From NCBI GenBank assembly GCA_037349315.1, contig JBAIAC010000132.1, positions 496,001 to 560,000 of the forward strand: a stretch of 64,000 bases of DNA, read 5' to 3'. The translations under genes were made by a program, and so were the position numbers. Positions 1 through 10,912 of the stretch are shown here, piece by piece. Below the pieces are notes generated by a model, which saw only the letters and a program-made list of their open reading frames with translations, made no database searches and was not told where the DNA came from. Every line of letters begins with the position of its first letter. Position 1 is the first letter of the stretch. The DNA comes from Chelydra serpentina (taxonomy: Eukaryota; Chordata; Testudines; Chelydridae).

Positions 1-240
1 GAGCCCAGACCCCCAGCCAGGGGCCCCCGAACCCCCCCAGAGCCCAGCCCCCAGCCTGGGGCCCCAGACCCCCCCAGAGCCCAGACCCCGAGCCAGGGGC
101 CCCAGACCCTCCCCAGGGGCCCCAGACCCCCCCCCCAGAGCCCAGTCCCCAGCCAGGGGCCCCCCAGAGATTCCATGGGACCGAGTCCCCAGAGTCCCTG
201 GCCAGTGACCCCAGAGCCCCCCAGAGCCCCACCCCCCCAG
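1..240. repeat. GC-rich imperfect tandem repeat
   Basis: Imperfect C-rich repeats built on the pieces AGCCCAGACCCC and AGCCAGGGGCCCC recur about every 35-40 bp. No coding or RNA gene is visible here. The array is probably cut by the window edge. Confidence 0.7.
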
Positions 241-384
241 TGAGAACCGCCCATGGGGGGAGGGGGAGACAATGGGGCGCGGGGGGGAGGGGCAGAGACC
301 TGCTCAGGGGTTGGGGGGGGGGGACACCCTAGGTGCGGCTCGTGGCTCCCCAGGGAGCAGCAGTAGCGGGAGGAGCTCTGCATC

Positions 385-396
385 TGCGCATGCGCG
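385..396. promoter_or_regulatory. NRF1-like site
   Basis: TGCGCATGCGCG matches the palindromic NRF1 consensus. A weaker second copy, CTGCGCATGCCCA, lies at 421-433 across a run of C. Confidence 0.55.
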
Positions 397-531
397 ACCC
401 CCCCCCCCCCCCCCCCCCGTCTGCGCATGCCCAGCGGCGGGAGATACAAACCGCTCCAACGGCCGCGCACGAGCCAGGCAGAGCCGCAGCGCCCCGCGCG
501 CGTTCGGAGCCCGGCTCGTCCGCCCCCTGCC

Positions 532-546
532 TGACGTCACTTCCGG
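532..546 (+). promoter_or_regulatory. CRE and ETS composite site
   Basis: A perfect CRE palindrome TGACGTCA overlaps CACTTCCGG, an ETS-family core. A related AACGTCACTTCCGC sits near 654-667. Such CRE/ETS pairs are common in CpG-island promoters. Confidence 0.5.
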
Positions 547-563
547 TCCCGGGAGAGTCAGGA

Positions 564-582
564 ACTACATCTCCCAGCCTGC
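564..582 (+). promoter_or_regulatory. ZNF143/THAP11-type promoter motif
   Basis: ACTACATCTCCCAGCCTGC closely fits the known ACTACAnnTCCCAGnnTGC motif bound by ZNF143 and THAP11 at vertebrate promoters. Confidence 0.5.
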
Positions 583-1309
583 CTCGGGGCCGCTTCTGCG
601 CTCTCCAGCCCAGGCAAGAGAGGGTTTCAGCAGCTCGCCCCACCCCCCCGCCCAACGTCACTTCCGCTGCTGGCTCCATTGGGAGCCGGGAGCCCGGGGT
701 CTGGGCGGGGCCCGTCATTAACCCCTCCGTGCCCGGCCGGGGAGTGACAGACCCGGGGGGGGGGCGGGAAAGTGACTCTCCGCCCCCCCGGGAACCGGGG
801 GGACTGGGGCCGGCGGGGGGATCAGCTCCCGCCCCCCCCGGTTCCCCGACCCCCCAGTGGCCATTTCCCGTCTCCCCGGGGGGGGGGTTTCCCGCCCTTG
901 TCCGGGTGGGGGAAGTTGCTGCCCCGGGCTGGGGCTGGGCCGAGGTGCCCGGTCTCTGCCCGGGCGGGGACGGGGGAGCACGTGCCCCCCATGGGCACTG
1001 CCCGGGCCCCGGTGTCCCCAGCCCACCTGCTGCCCCCAAACTGCCCCACCAGCCCATCCCCCACTGCTGCCCCCTTCCCCTGGGCCAGGGTCCCTCCCGC
1101 CCCCCCCCCCGAGAGCAGCTCCCCAAAGGGCTCCCCGCTGCCCTGTGACTGGGGGGGGGGCACTTTGTGTTCATGTGTTGGACAGTCCCGTAAAATCCAG
1201 TCACAGCCCCCCCCTTTCCCTCTAGTTATTTAATAGCAACAGGAAATCTCCCCAGATCTTGGTGTTTCTCTCATGTGATCAGATATGTAATTTGTGACAC
1301 ATTCTCTGC

Positions 1310-1700
1310 AAATCTCAAATATTGATATAAAATACCCTAAATACTTGCCCCACTTCTCTCTACTTGTCTATTTCTAAGTGAATATGCCCTGAGATTTTCC
1401 CCTGTCGCTCTCCTTATAAAATACTAAAACAATCAGATTTACACCTTTTCTCAGATTCTTAAATATAAATATGGATATAAAATGTTGCCCATTTCCTCTC
1501 TCTTCATGTATCAAATATTGATGTGAAACACTCAGATTTTACCTCCTATCAACCACTGATATAAAATCCCTCTGATTTTCCACTATCCTGTCTATAATTT
1601 GCAAAAATGGATCCAAAATCCCTCAGATTTCCACCCTTTCTCTTTAATTTCTGAACATTGATCTCAAATCTCAGGATTTCTTTCTTTCAACCTCATTATC
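1310..1700. repeat. Degenerate AT-rich tandem repeat
   Basis: Variants of TTGATATAAAAT followed by CTCAGATTTTCC recur at about 40-50-bp spacing (near 1324, 1471, 1519, 1557, 1607 and 1650). Copies are well diverged. It lies in the presumed first intron of the KRAB gene. Confidence 0.5.
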
Positions 1701-4428
1701 AAATGTCAGTTACAAATCCTTTTGTGTTTGGGGCTGTTCCCCATGTTTCTAAATCCCAGCAAATTCTCCTTCCTTGGAGGGAACCTGTTGCTCTGAATCG
1801 TTCTCCATCTTGGATGTTGCAGGGGGTTAAATTTTGCAGTGATCATCTTTCTCCTCTCTCTCCTTTCAGAATCATTTCTTCCCCCCCCCTTTCTCTCTGT
1901 TAAACTGTTTGCCAATGAAAGAGACCAGCCACCTATTTAATACACATCAAACCCAGAGGCCACCCCCTGTTTGGGGATAAATGGCCCACACCTGGTAACA
2001 GGAGAGTTGGCTGGACCTTTTTCTTTTCTCCGTCTGGCACAGGATGAGGAGGTCATTCTGAGGGCAGCGTGGGTCCAGAAGTATCGCAAACCCCATGACA
2101 AATGGCCTCCATGAGGGGTTGCTTCCCGCAGTGCTAAGATGCAGCCACCTCTGGGGTGGATCCATGGTGGCCGTTATTTGCTAGTGACAGGCCATGGACA
2201 TTTCTAACCTGTTTTGGGCCTCCAGGCCTTTCCATTCTCCTGTTTAAAGAAGCGTCCCCCAGGGCTCCCTCTGCCTGTGTCAGGCCAGCAGGGGGCGGTG
2301 ATAACTGGTAACCCACTTATCACACACTGTGGGGTAACACTGTTGCTGGGGGCAAGGGGTGTCGCCTGTGTGGGGAGATTGCAGCTGGAGCTGAAGGGGC
2401 ATTGTGGTGGGGGGAGGTGTGTGGGTGACTGGGCAGGGGGCACCCTAGTCAGGTTGGTGGCTCTGGAGGTTTGGGGTTTCGGGGGATGGTTCTGATGTGC
2501 CCAGCCCTGAGGCGATGGGGCCTGGAGGTGGGTATCGCTGGGGGCCTGGTGGCTGCAGAACAGCGGGGTGCACATCTCTTGGGGTGCCGGGACAGGGCGC
2601 TAGAGGGTGCCTGGTGCTGTTCCAAGGGCTCTGTTTGGGCTTCCCCCGCTGGCTCCTGGGATCGTTGCCATGCCCAGTGCACAGAGCGGGGCGGGGGGTG
2701 GATCTCTGGCGCTAGGTCAGGGGATGCCGGGCAAGCAGCGTGAGGGGTCCCACTGTAAAGCATCAGGGGATCCCAGGCAAATGGCAGGGCAGATCCTACT
2801 GGAGGGCAGGCGGAGGTCCTAGGAAGGCAGTGGGAGAATCCCAGGTAGGCAGTGAGGGACTGAGTTCCCAGGGGGCGGTCTGTTGGGGGGGTGTCCCTAG
2901 CTGCTGGGGGCTCTTCTTGGGGGGAACCCTTTGGGATTCCCAACCTGGCAGTGATGGTCTGGTGGGGATTCCCGGGCCGGTGGGGCTTTGAGGGGTATCT
3001 GGGGTTCCTGGCCAGGGATTCTGGGGGCCGAGTCCCAGGGATTATCTGGTGGACCCTGGCTGGGGGCTATGGGGAGTGCTACTAACCATGGTCCTTCTCT
3101 CTGATCTACGTGTGCCAATGTCCTGGCTCCAAGCACTGCCCGGCATTCCCCGGCCACCTCCAGTCACTGTGATAACTTTCTATCTACTTACCAAACACTC
3201 TTCGTGTGAAATCGCAGATTTTGCTTTTCTTCTCTTTTGAAAACTGCAGGAAGTTCCGGTTCCGTTGGGAAAATTCGTGCCCCCAGCCCTTGTTCTCGAT
3301 CTGGGGGTGCGGGAGGGGGGGAAGGGGGTTAGCATTGCCACACAATGGTTTCTTCCACAGCACTCTGGACTCATTCTTTCTGAAATCTGGTTTCACTGAG
3401 ACCACTGTTTATCCAGAGTCACTGCATGGAAAGACGAGGAGTGACTCTAGATGGACAGTGGGGCAAATGAGATCAGCAATTCCCCCTGTGAGGAGGGGCT
3501 CTCATTAGCTGCTCTCCCCAGAGAGCTCAAGGAGGGAAGGCTGCTCCAACGCCCTGTCCCTCTCTGCTCAGGATATTGGGGTTCAGCTTCCTGGGTCAGA
3601 TGCTGCAGCCTCCATCGTGACCCGGTCGGGGTTCTGTGATCGGAAGTGACCTTAATTGAAGCTTCTTCTCTGCCCAGCCCAGGTGATGACTTTCTCCAGC
3701 TGGTACTAGCCCCATAGGGCAGCCCTGGGCCCTGTTAACTAAATTCTGAGCCCCAGACTGCAGGTAACTGAAAGACCTCAGGGAAAGTGCTGGGGACTGG
3801 CAAGCAAGTGACTCTGCACAAACAGCCCCTCCTCATTTCTCCTCCCATTAGCAATTGCCAGGAGAAAATCCATCGATGGGAGAGCAAAGAACCCAGGAAT
3901 GGGACTTTCCCAGCCGGAGAGGGGCAGGGAGAGAGGACAGGGGAAGGGGAGACTGAAAGGGGCAGTGGTAGAAATGAGGGGGAGAGAGATTTCCAGCTCT
4001 CTAATCCACCAGACACATGTGTTGCAGCATCCCTGGGCAGAATCACTTTCCAGTGAACAAGAAAAGGATCGGACAGAGGAAAAGCCAGTTCCTGACTCCA
4101 TGTTCCTTCTGCCGGGGTGTGGCTGCCGTGGGGTCAGTGTCCGAGGGAATCCCCCACAGTGACTCCTTTGGTTCTGCTCTTTTCTAGCCTTGTGTTCAGA
4201 CACTTTGTTACGGGGTGGAGGGAGGGAGAAGGGAGGTTGAACATCTCTCTGTTGGCTTAGCCTGGCAGGAGGAGCCAGGTCTACACTGTAATAAAGAGAT
4301 GAAGCATTTTCCCAGCATCACAGAATCTAGAATGTCTGTCTCCAGGGAAAGGGTCTGGGCGAATCATGCTGTGAAATAAACTAAAGTCTGTTCTGAAACC
4401 CCCACAATTACCCTTCTCACCCACCCAG
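1701..4428. other. Presumed intron, no gene seen
   Basis: No exon, RNA gene or clear mobile element is recognised. The sequence is unique-looking, locally G-rich around 2330-3070, and ends in a polypyrimidine tract and CAG acceptor at 4428. Confidence 0.4.
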
Positions 4429-4517
4429 GCTGCAGAATGACGTCCCTGTTTCGCTCCAGTTCATCCCGTCCTCCCATGGGACACGGAAGGGAAATGGCTG
4501 CAGAGGAACCAGCTCAG
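4429..4517 (+). CDS. First coding exon of a KRAB-domain gene
   Basis: The exon is bounded by a pyrimidine-rich CCACCCAG acceptor and a CAG|GTAGGT donor. An ATG at 4437 opens 27 codons to the donor; a second in-frame ATG at 4494 gives the short leader MAAEEPAQ, which is the usual N-terminus preceding the KRAB box in sauropsid KRAB genes, so 4494 may be the real start. The exon ends in phase 0 and joins in frame to the KRAB-A exon at 5833. A SINE and a solo LTR occupy the intron between them. The product would be a KRAB transcription regulator acting in the nucleus through TRIM28, but only this part is seen. Confidence 0.7.
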
Positions 4518-4826
4518 GTAGGTATCATCGGGGGGGAGGGGGGGGGGCTGGGTTCTGCGGAAGGAAGAGGGACAGCAAATACACCGGAGATGGGAAGGTT
4601 TGCACAGTCTGGTTTGGAGGTTGGCGCGGGGCAGGAAATGCACAGGGTGGAGAAAGGGAGGGGGACAGGATGCGGCAAACCTGCTGGGAGATGTTTAATA
4701 AGCGGCCTAGATTCTAGGACCAGACCCATGAGGTTCCGAGGTAGAAATGCTCTGATTTGTGAAACAGGAAATAACCCACCAACATGGGCCTAAGAAAACT
4801 GACCAGACTCCCAGTGCTGGAGCCTA

Positions 4827-4992
4827 ATCATAGAATATCAGGGTTGGAAGGTCATCTCGTCCAACCCCCTACTCAAAGCAGGACCAATCCCCAATGTTTG
4901 CCCCAGATCCCTAAATGGCCCCCTCAAGGATTGAACTCACAACCCTGGGTTCAGCAGGCCAATGCTCAAACCACTGAGCTCTCCCTCCCCCC
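4827..4992 (-). mobile_element. Cry I-like tRNA-derived SINE
   Basis: Read on the minus strand the element begins with a G-rich run, then an A-box-like TAGCTCAGTGG region (here AGAGCTCAGTGG), a B-box-like GAGTTCAATCC, and ends in the GGGTTGGA...ATTCTATGATT tail shared with CR1. This is the layout of the cryptodiran turtle tRNA-derived SINE family mobilised by CR1. It lies in the intron of the KRAB gene. A few internal bases are missing compared with the other copies (the GGGACCTCAGGA part is shortened). Confidence 0.85.
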
Positions 4993-5022
4993 AACAGCTC
5001 CTCTGAGATATGAAGGGGGCAC

Positions 5023-5483
5023 TGTCACGGAGTGTGGGGGAGTTAGAGCCCTGTACCCCTTTTCGTGGGATTTACTGTGACACTTAGCCAGCCAGCAGAA
5101 CAGAAGGTTTATTAAGGACGCCAGGAACACAGTTCAAACAGAGCTTGTGGGTACAAACAGGACCCCTTAGTCGGGCCCTTTTGGGGCCAGGGAGCTTAGA
5201 CCCCAGCCTTGGGGCTCCCTGCGTTTTACCACCCAGCTTTAAACTTTAACCAACCAGACCAAACCCTTGAGCAGGCTCTTTTCCCCTCCCCCGGCTTCTT
5301 TTCTAGGCTTTGTCCATTTTTCCAGGCAAAGGTGTCACCTCTCCCAACCCCCCTTCTGGCTCATGTTACAGCCTCAGGTATCTTCCTTCAGGGGAAGTCT
5401 CCCATCCCCAATGCAGCCAGTCCCAGTGAACCTCCCCCACAACACTCCCAGCTCAAATCCACCCCGCTCCCTACTTCGTCACA
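5023..5483 (-). mobile_element. Solo LTR of a gypsy-like element
   Basis: The sequence starts TGTCACGGAG and ends TTCGTCACA, and is flanked by the 5-bp direct repeat GGCAC (5018-5022 and 5484-5488), a target-site duplication. It is related to the LTRs at 23395 and 27993. On the minus strand it contains an AATAAACCTTCTGTT poly(A)-signal region. No internal region is attached, so it is a solo LTR left by recombination between two LTRs. It sits inside the KRAB gene intron in antisense orientation. Confidence 0.85.
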
Positions 5484-5790
5484 GGCACCCACCAGTGAGG
5501 CTTAGGGGAGATTCCCCTCCCTTCATATCCAGCTCCTCACAATGAGGAGGGTGTTGGGCTTCCTACCAGAGATCTCTCCCTGGACCCAGGTAGGGGCTCC
5601 ATCTCCTGTATCAGTCTGTGGCTAGTAGGTGTGTGATGGATCTGCTGGGAGAGACAAGGGGCTCTCTCTTCGTCCCCTCACCCTGGTATTTCCTGGATGC
5701 TCTGAGCGGGGTGGGAGTGGGACTCTGTTGACTCTGAGCCACCCAGAGCTTCCGCTTGGCTCCTCTACCACAGGAATAGCGGGGCTGTGA

Positions 5791-5985
<195 letters not shown>

Positions 5986-6119
5986 TAGAAGGGGAAATGA
6001 AGAGATACGGTTCATGCCACCCCCACAATGCCATCTGTACTCTGTCCTGTTTCAGCATCACTCCAATCTGTCAGCGACACACACACTGCCAGAGACCCTC
6101 CCCTGCTGCAGAACACTTT

Positions 6120-6191
6120 GGGGGTGTAGCTCAGTGGTAGAGTGTTTGACTACAGCTCAAGTGGTCCTTGGTTCAAATCCAAGTGCCCCCT
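6120..6191 (+). tRNA. tRNA-Cys with ACA anticodon
   Basis: A 72-nt cloverleaf closely matches vertebrate tRNA-Cys. Acceptor GGGGGTG pairs with TGCCCCC; the anticodon stem TTTGA/TCAAG and the T stem CTTGG/CCAAG are complete. The anticodon at 6152-6154 is ACA instead of the usual GCA. It reads Cys UGU directly. It lies about 160 bp after the KRAB-A exon, so it may be inside the host gene's intron. Confidence 0.9.
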
Positions 6192-6592
6192 TACAAGCCT
6201 GTTCCTTTAACAAAAATAATTACAAATCTATTTCCATTCTGTTCCGCTGAATAGGGATGAGTGAAAACACTCAACATTTCCCTGTGCAAATGTGTAAAAA
6301 CCTAGCAAACGTGTCCCTCAGCTGAAATCAGTTCTAGTCCTCCAAGTGTCTAGTTTATGTTTTCATCAATTAAACAAAGCTATAATATGAACTCACATTT
6401 GCAGGTCCTTGGTCTCCATGGGCGACAATGTGCAGAAGAACAAGAACCCCATCCACTTGGGAGGAACGGACTCACATCTTGCTGGGAACTCGGCTCCTTG
6501 TGCCCAGAGTGTCTCTGGCCCCTCCGTCGATGACCCGAGAAACACAGTGTCTGTCTTCTCTAAAGATGTGCTTGGAGAGACTTTCCCCATAT

Positions 6593-6665
6593 GACCACGT
6601 GGCCTAATGGATGAGGCGTCTTACTTCGGATCAGAAAATTGAGGGTTCAAGTCCCTTTGCGGTTG
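6593..6665 (+). tRNA. tRNA-Arg (TCG), slightly degenerate
   Basis: A 73-nt match to vertebrate tRNA-Arg(TCG) with anticodon loop CTTCGGA. The anticodon stem has one mismatch (position 30:40) and the acceptor one (5:68), so it may be decaying. The 150 bp upstream are shared, inverted, with the flank of the tRNA-Arg at 29829-29901, which shows that gene and flank were duplicated together. Confidence 0.75.
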
Positions 6666-6898
6666 TGCTTTGTGCACTTTCTTGGCTGCTCTGCTTCAGC
6701 TACAGCCCGAGGAAGGGGGTTGTCAGGGGTTCCCTCCCCATTCTGAACTCTGGGGTACAGTCATGGGCACCTGCATGAAAGACCCTCAAAGCTTATTTTT
6801 ACTATTTAGGATAAAAACTTCCTCAAAGCACAAATCCCTTTTGTCCTTGAACGGTACGCTGCCACCACCAAGTGATTTAAACAAACATTCAGGGAGGA

Positions 6899-7600
6899 TG
6901 TAACGAAGTGGGACTGTTCCTAATGTTTCCTCTGAATACTGAGTGGGTGCCTCAGTTTCCCCTATGCCTCAGTTTCCCCTCTGCATTTCTTAAGTCTCTA
7001 GGTGGTGGGATAAGGGTGTGTGATTGTTGCAAAGCCCTAGAGGGCCAGTGTGATGACACAGAATGGCCGACACCCTGTCTCCTGGCAACTGCTGGCCTGG
7101 GCCCCTTCCCTGCAAAGGTGCCGGCTGAAGGGGTTGGGGAACAAAGGGATCAGGTGATCTCCTGGCCCAGGAAGGAGACAAAGGCACAGGTGGGGCTGGA
7201 GAGTTTGGAGCTGGCTGGGCACATGGAGGGAGGTCCAGATGGGCTCTGGCCTCCCCACCCCCCAAGATGGACCTGACTGAGGGGTCCTGTTCTCTGTACC
7301 TACAAGCTCTGGTTTAGACCCTGTTCCTGTCGTCTAATAAACCTTCTGTTTCACTGGCTGGCTGAGAGTCACGTCTGACGGTGGAGTTGGGGGCAGGGCC
7401 CTCTGGCTTCCCCAGGAGCCTCACCCGGGCGGACTCGCTGCGGTGAAGAAGGGGATGCTGAACGCTCCAGGGTCAGACCCAGGAAGGGGGAAGCTGGGGA
7501 AGCTTCTTGCCCTGGAGACAGTCGGCTCAGCGAGGAGGCTCCTCCAGAGTCCTGACTGGCTTCGTAGGGAGCAGTTCCAGAGCATCGCCCGACAGGGGCA
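6899..7600 (+). mobile_element. LTR of a second gypsy-like family
   Basis: The sequence starts TGTAACGAAGTGGGAC and contains CTAATAAACCTTCTGTT, an LTR poly(A)-signal region, near 7336. It is homologous over its whole length to the minus-strand LTR split between 23255-23394 and 28564-29279. The left end is clear, the right end is estimated from the loss of similarity. No target-site duplication or internal region is seen, so it is probably a solo LTR truncated or overrun by the adjoining minisatellite. Confidence 0.7.
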
Positions 7601-7630
7601 TCGACAGAGCAGTGACTGGGGAGCCCAGCC

Positions 7631-9003
7631 CCCCACAGCCCCTCCCCCTCACACTGACACCTCCATGGACCCTCCCCTCACAGCTCCTCCCCCTCACACT
7701 GACACCTCCATGGACCCTCCCCCTCACAGCCCCTCCCCCTCACACTGACACCCCCATGGACCCTCCCCTCACAGCCCCTCCCCCTCACACTGACACCTCC
7801 ATGGACCCTCCCCTCACAGCTCCTCCCCCTCACACTGACACCTCCATGGACCCTCCCCCTCACAGCCCCTCCCCCTCACACTGACACCTCCATGGACCCT
7901 CCCTCTCACAGCCCCTCCCCCTCACACTGACACCTCCATGGACCCTCCCCCTCACAGCCCCTCCCCCTCACACTGACACCCCCATGGACCCTCCCATCAC
8001 AGCTCCTCCCCCTCACACTGACACCCCCATGGACCCTCCCCTCACAGCCCCTCCCCCTCACACTGACACCCCCATGGACCCTCCCCTCACAGCCCCTCCC
8101 CCTCACACTGACACCCCCATGGACCCTCCCCCTCACAGCCCCTCCCCCTCACACTGACACCCCCATGGACCCTCCCCTCACAGCCCCTCCCCCTCACACT
8201 GACACCCCCATGGACCCGCCCCCTCACAGCCCCTCCCCCTCACACTGACACCCCCATGGACCCTCCCCCTCACAGCCCCTCCCCCTCACACTGACACCTC
8301 CATGGACCCTCCCCCTCACAGCCCCTCCCCCTCACACTGACACCCCCATGGACCCTCCCCCTCACAGCCCCTCCCCCTCACACTGACACCCCCATGGAGC
8401 CTCCCCCTCACAGCCCCTCCCCCTCACACTGACACCTCCATGAACCCTCCCCCTCACAGCCCCTCCCCCTCACACTGACACCTCCATGGATGCTCCCCTC
8501 ACAGCTCCTCCCCCTCACACTGACACCCCCATGGACCCTCCCCCTCACAGCCCCTCCCCCTCACACTGACACCCCCATGGACCCTCCCCTCACAGCTCCT
8601 CCCCCTCACACTGACACCCCCATGGACCCTCCCCCTCACAGCCCCTCACACTGACACCCCCATGGACCCTCCCCCTCACAGCCCCTCCCCCTCACACTGA
8701 CACCCCATGGACCCTCCCCCTCACAGCCCCTCCCCCTCACACTGACACCCCATGGACCCCCCCCTCACAGCCCCTCCCCCTCACACTGACACCCCCATGG
8801 ACCCTCCCCCTCACAGCTCCTCCCCCTCACACTGACACCCCCATGGACCCTCCCCCTCACAGCCCCTCCCCCTCACACTGACACCCCCATGGACCCTCCC
8901 CTCACAGCCCCTCCCCCTCACACTGACACCCCCATGGACCCTCCCCTCACAGCCCCTCCCCCTCACACTGACACCCCCATGGACCCCCCCTCACAGCCCC
9001 TCC
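7631..9003. repeat. 45-46-bp minisatellite, about 30 units
   Basis: Tandem units contain CAGCCCCTCCCCCTCACACT followed by GACACCCCCATGGACCCTCC. Unit length alternates between 45 and 46 bp through C-run and CT-run slippage. The strong strand asymmetry (almost no G on the plus strand) produces long artefactual open frames. The array begins next to the LTR at 6899-7600. Confidence 0.95.
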
Positions 9004-9529
9004 CTTCACACACGCAGGGACTTGTTCGCTGGGCTCTGACATTACAAACCCAGGGGGGAGGTTTCTGAGGATTTACTCCCTGAGCCCCTCCCCCTCTCAC
9101 CGCTCCCCTGAGTGCAGAGGGGCTGGGCTCAGGCAGCCAGTTTCACCCAGGGATTTCCCAGCCCAGGCCCCCGAGTCTCCTCTGCCCGTATCTACCAGTG
9201 ACACTGCGCGTGGGCGGCGGCTACAAGGGGCTCGGGGAGGCTGAGCCTCCCCAAACGGGGCAAGAAATGCTGGTGGGACGCACCCCCCTTGGAGGGGGGC
9301 TGGGCCGCTGCCTTGGGACAGACCCTCCCGAGGAGTGGGGGAGCCACCGGCACTCAGACCTCACGCACAGGCCTGGCTCTCGCCTTCAGCCCAGGCAGCC
9401 AGAGGGGCCGGGGAGCTCCCTGGCAGTCCCACACCTCAGCCACCTCCTGCCTCATGGCCTCGGCTCCTGGCGCTCTGCTGGTCGCCCCCTCGCTTGCAGG
9501 CCCAGAGCAAAAAGAAACAAGCACCTGCC
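9004..9529. other. No gene seen
   Basis: Unique-looking GC-rich DNA between the minisatellite and the initiator tRNA gene. No exon or repeat family is recognised. Confidence 0.4.
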
Positions 9530-9601
9530 TAGCAGAGGATGGTTTCGATCCATCGACCTCTGGGTTATGGGCCCAGCACGCTGCCGCTGCACCACTCTGC
9601 T
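9530..9601 (-). tRNA. Initiator tRNA-Met (CAT)
   Basis: A 72-nt match to vertebrate initiator tRNA-Met. The hallmarks are present: A1:U72 in the acceptor (AGCAGAG), three G:C pairs in the anticodon stem CTGGG/CCCAG, and the T loop ATCGAAA with A54 and A60. All stems pair. It would deliver Met to the start codon in translation initiation. Confidence 0.95.
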
Positions 9602-9987
9602 GGGTCTCTACCTCCAGCATCCAGCCTCCAGCATCCACACTAGCGCCTTGCGAGCGCTGGCGCTGGCCAGCAGAGATCTCAGCCACAATGCCCCAGATGG
9701 GCAAACGCTGTGGGCTCCTGAAGCCTCTGCCCCCCTATGGATCTGGGCTTTTGTTCTTTCCTTGCTCTTTCTCAGCAAGGGGAAGGAAAGAAGCTCTCCT
9801 GCAAGCTGGAGTCACAAGGGCGAGGTGAGGATGACTTCCTGGGAGCCGGCTCCAGTTCTTTGTTCTACCAGCCGACCCACCGAAGAGCTGCCACCACTTT
9901 CTCCAGGGTCGCCCAGCGGTGTGTGCCAGGGCGAGCGCCAGCCAAGTGGATGGAGTTTGAAGGGAAGGGGCAAAATACCGTGAGAGA

Positions 9988-10060
9988 GTTTCTGTGGTGT
10001 AGTGGTTATCACGTTTGCCTAACATGCAAAAGGCCCCTGTTTCGAAACCAGGCAGAAACA
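9988..10060 (+). tRNA. tRNA-Val (AAC)
   Basis: A 73-nt match to tRNA-Val(AAC). Acceptor GTTTCTG/CAGAAAC and anticodon stem TTTGC/GCAAA pair fully. Position 53:61 is a T:C mismatch, which alters the B box, so transcription may be weak. A TTTT tract follows at about +12. The flank (9750-10320) recurs inverted at 17880-18440 around another tRNA-Val. Confidence 0.85.
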
Positions 10061-10839
10061 TGGTGGTTTCCTTTTCCCTAGCTGTCCAGCAAGACACTCC
10101 TCCATCTGCCACTGGCCTGTCCTTGGGATAACCCCAACCCTGCAGGACAGAGGGTGGGGAAATGAGCTGAGAAAGCGCCTTGGCATCAGCCAGGGAAAGC
10201 TGGAGGATCTCGGCCAGTCACCTCTTGGAGCCTTGTGGCTTGGCCTCCTCTGCCCTTGGAGGTTGGCCTACAGAGCCCAGCTCTTCCCACTCCCCAAAGG
10301 AGGAAGTGAGGCGGGAATGGGGCAAAAGAGGAAGGTCGTGCTGAGGAAGGCAGGGCAGAAGCTAAGCGGCTCAGTGGGGTTAGTAAAGCGCCACCGTTCG
10401 TTCTGCCAAAGCCTGGGGAGGTGCTGTTGGCTGCTGGGAGGTAGAATCCTGTGCCTGCCCCTCGGCTTCCCAGGGGTGGCTACTTGCAGCCCAGGAGAAG
10501 CAGCGGGGATCTGGGTGGGAGGAAAAGTAGCAATGGGGAGTCCCAGTGGGCTCCTTCCTGGCAAGATGTTTTTCTGTGTCAGGCTTGGGAGTTGCCTGCG
10601 AGCCGGGGGTGGACTTGTTCCCGTGGGAACCGCTGCTCCTGTCTCCCCGACCTGGGGGCGCCAGTGACAGCTTGGGAGGGGGCAGGTGCTGGCTTGAGTG
10701 ACTAGGATCCAGGAAGCCCCAGCCTGCTCCTCCGGGGCCAAGGCCACTGCTAGTCTCCTGCCTTGTGACATCAGGATTTCAATCTCCCCAGCATGAGCTG
10801 TGGCACGTGTATTAACCCTTCTTGGGGGGCCTGGTCGCT

Positions 10840-10912
10840 GCCCAAGTAGCTCAGTGGGGAGTGGATGAGATTGAAGATCTGAAGGTTTCTGGCTGGATGC
10901 CAGGCCCTAGCT
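10840..10912 (+). pseudogene. tRNA-Phe-like relic
   Basis: The 5' two thirds resemble tRNA-Phe, including the A-box region TAGCTCAGTGGGGAG and the anticodon region TTGAAGATCT (GAA). The T arm (GCTGGATG in place of GGTTCGATC) and the 3' acceptor strand do not fit. It is most likely a dead copy. Confidence 0.5.

Larger units (their letters stand above)
270..1230. promoter_or_regulatory. CpG-rich promoter region upstream of the KRAB exons
   Basis: This stretch is very rich in G+C and CpG and holds a cluster of sites typical of TATA-less vertebrate promoters: NRF1-like sites (385, 421), a CRE followed by an ETS core (532-546), a ZNF143/THAP11-type motif (564) and a second CGTCACTTCCG-type site near 654. 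An inverted CCAAT (CCATTGG) lies near 675. The next spliced gene on the plus strand is the KRAB gene whose first coding exon starts at 4429, so this is the likely start of its 5' UTR exon. No stop-free coding exon is needed to explain the region. Divergent transcription is possible. Promoter activity is inference from motif content. Confidence 0.6.

Noticed and set aside
272..1233. Open frames of 100-291 codons in the first kilobase
   Set aside because: High GC content removes stops; they overlap in all frames and coincide with the promoter motifs.
7443..8136. Proline/threonine-rich open frames on both strands
   Set aside because: Products of the 45-bp minisatellite; they change frame with unit length.
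9198..9983. 261-codon frame
   Set aside because: It runs across the initiator tRNA gene and cassette flank, with no family resemblance.
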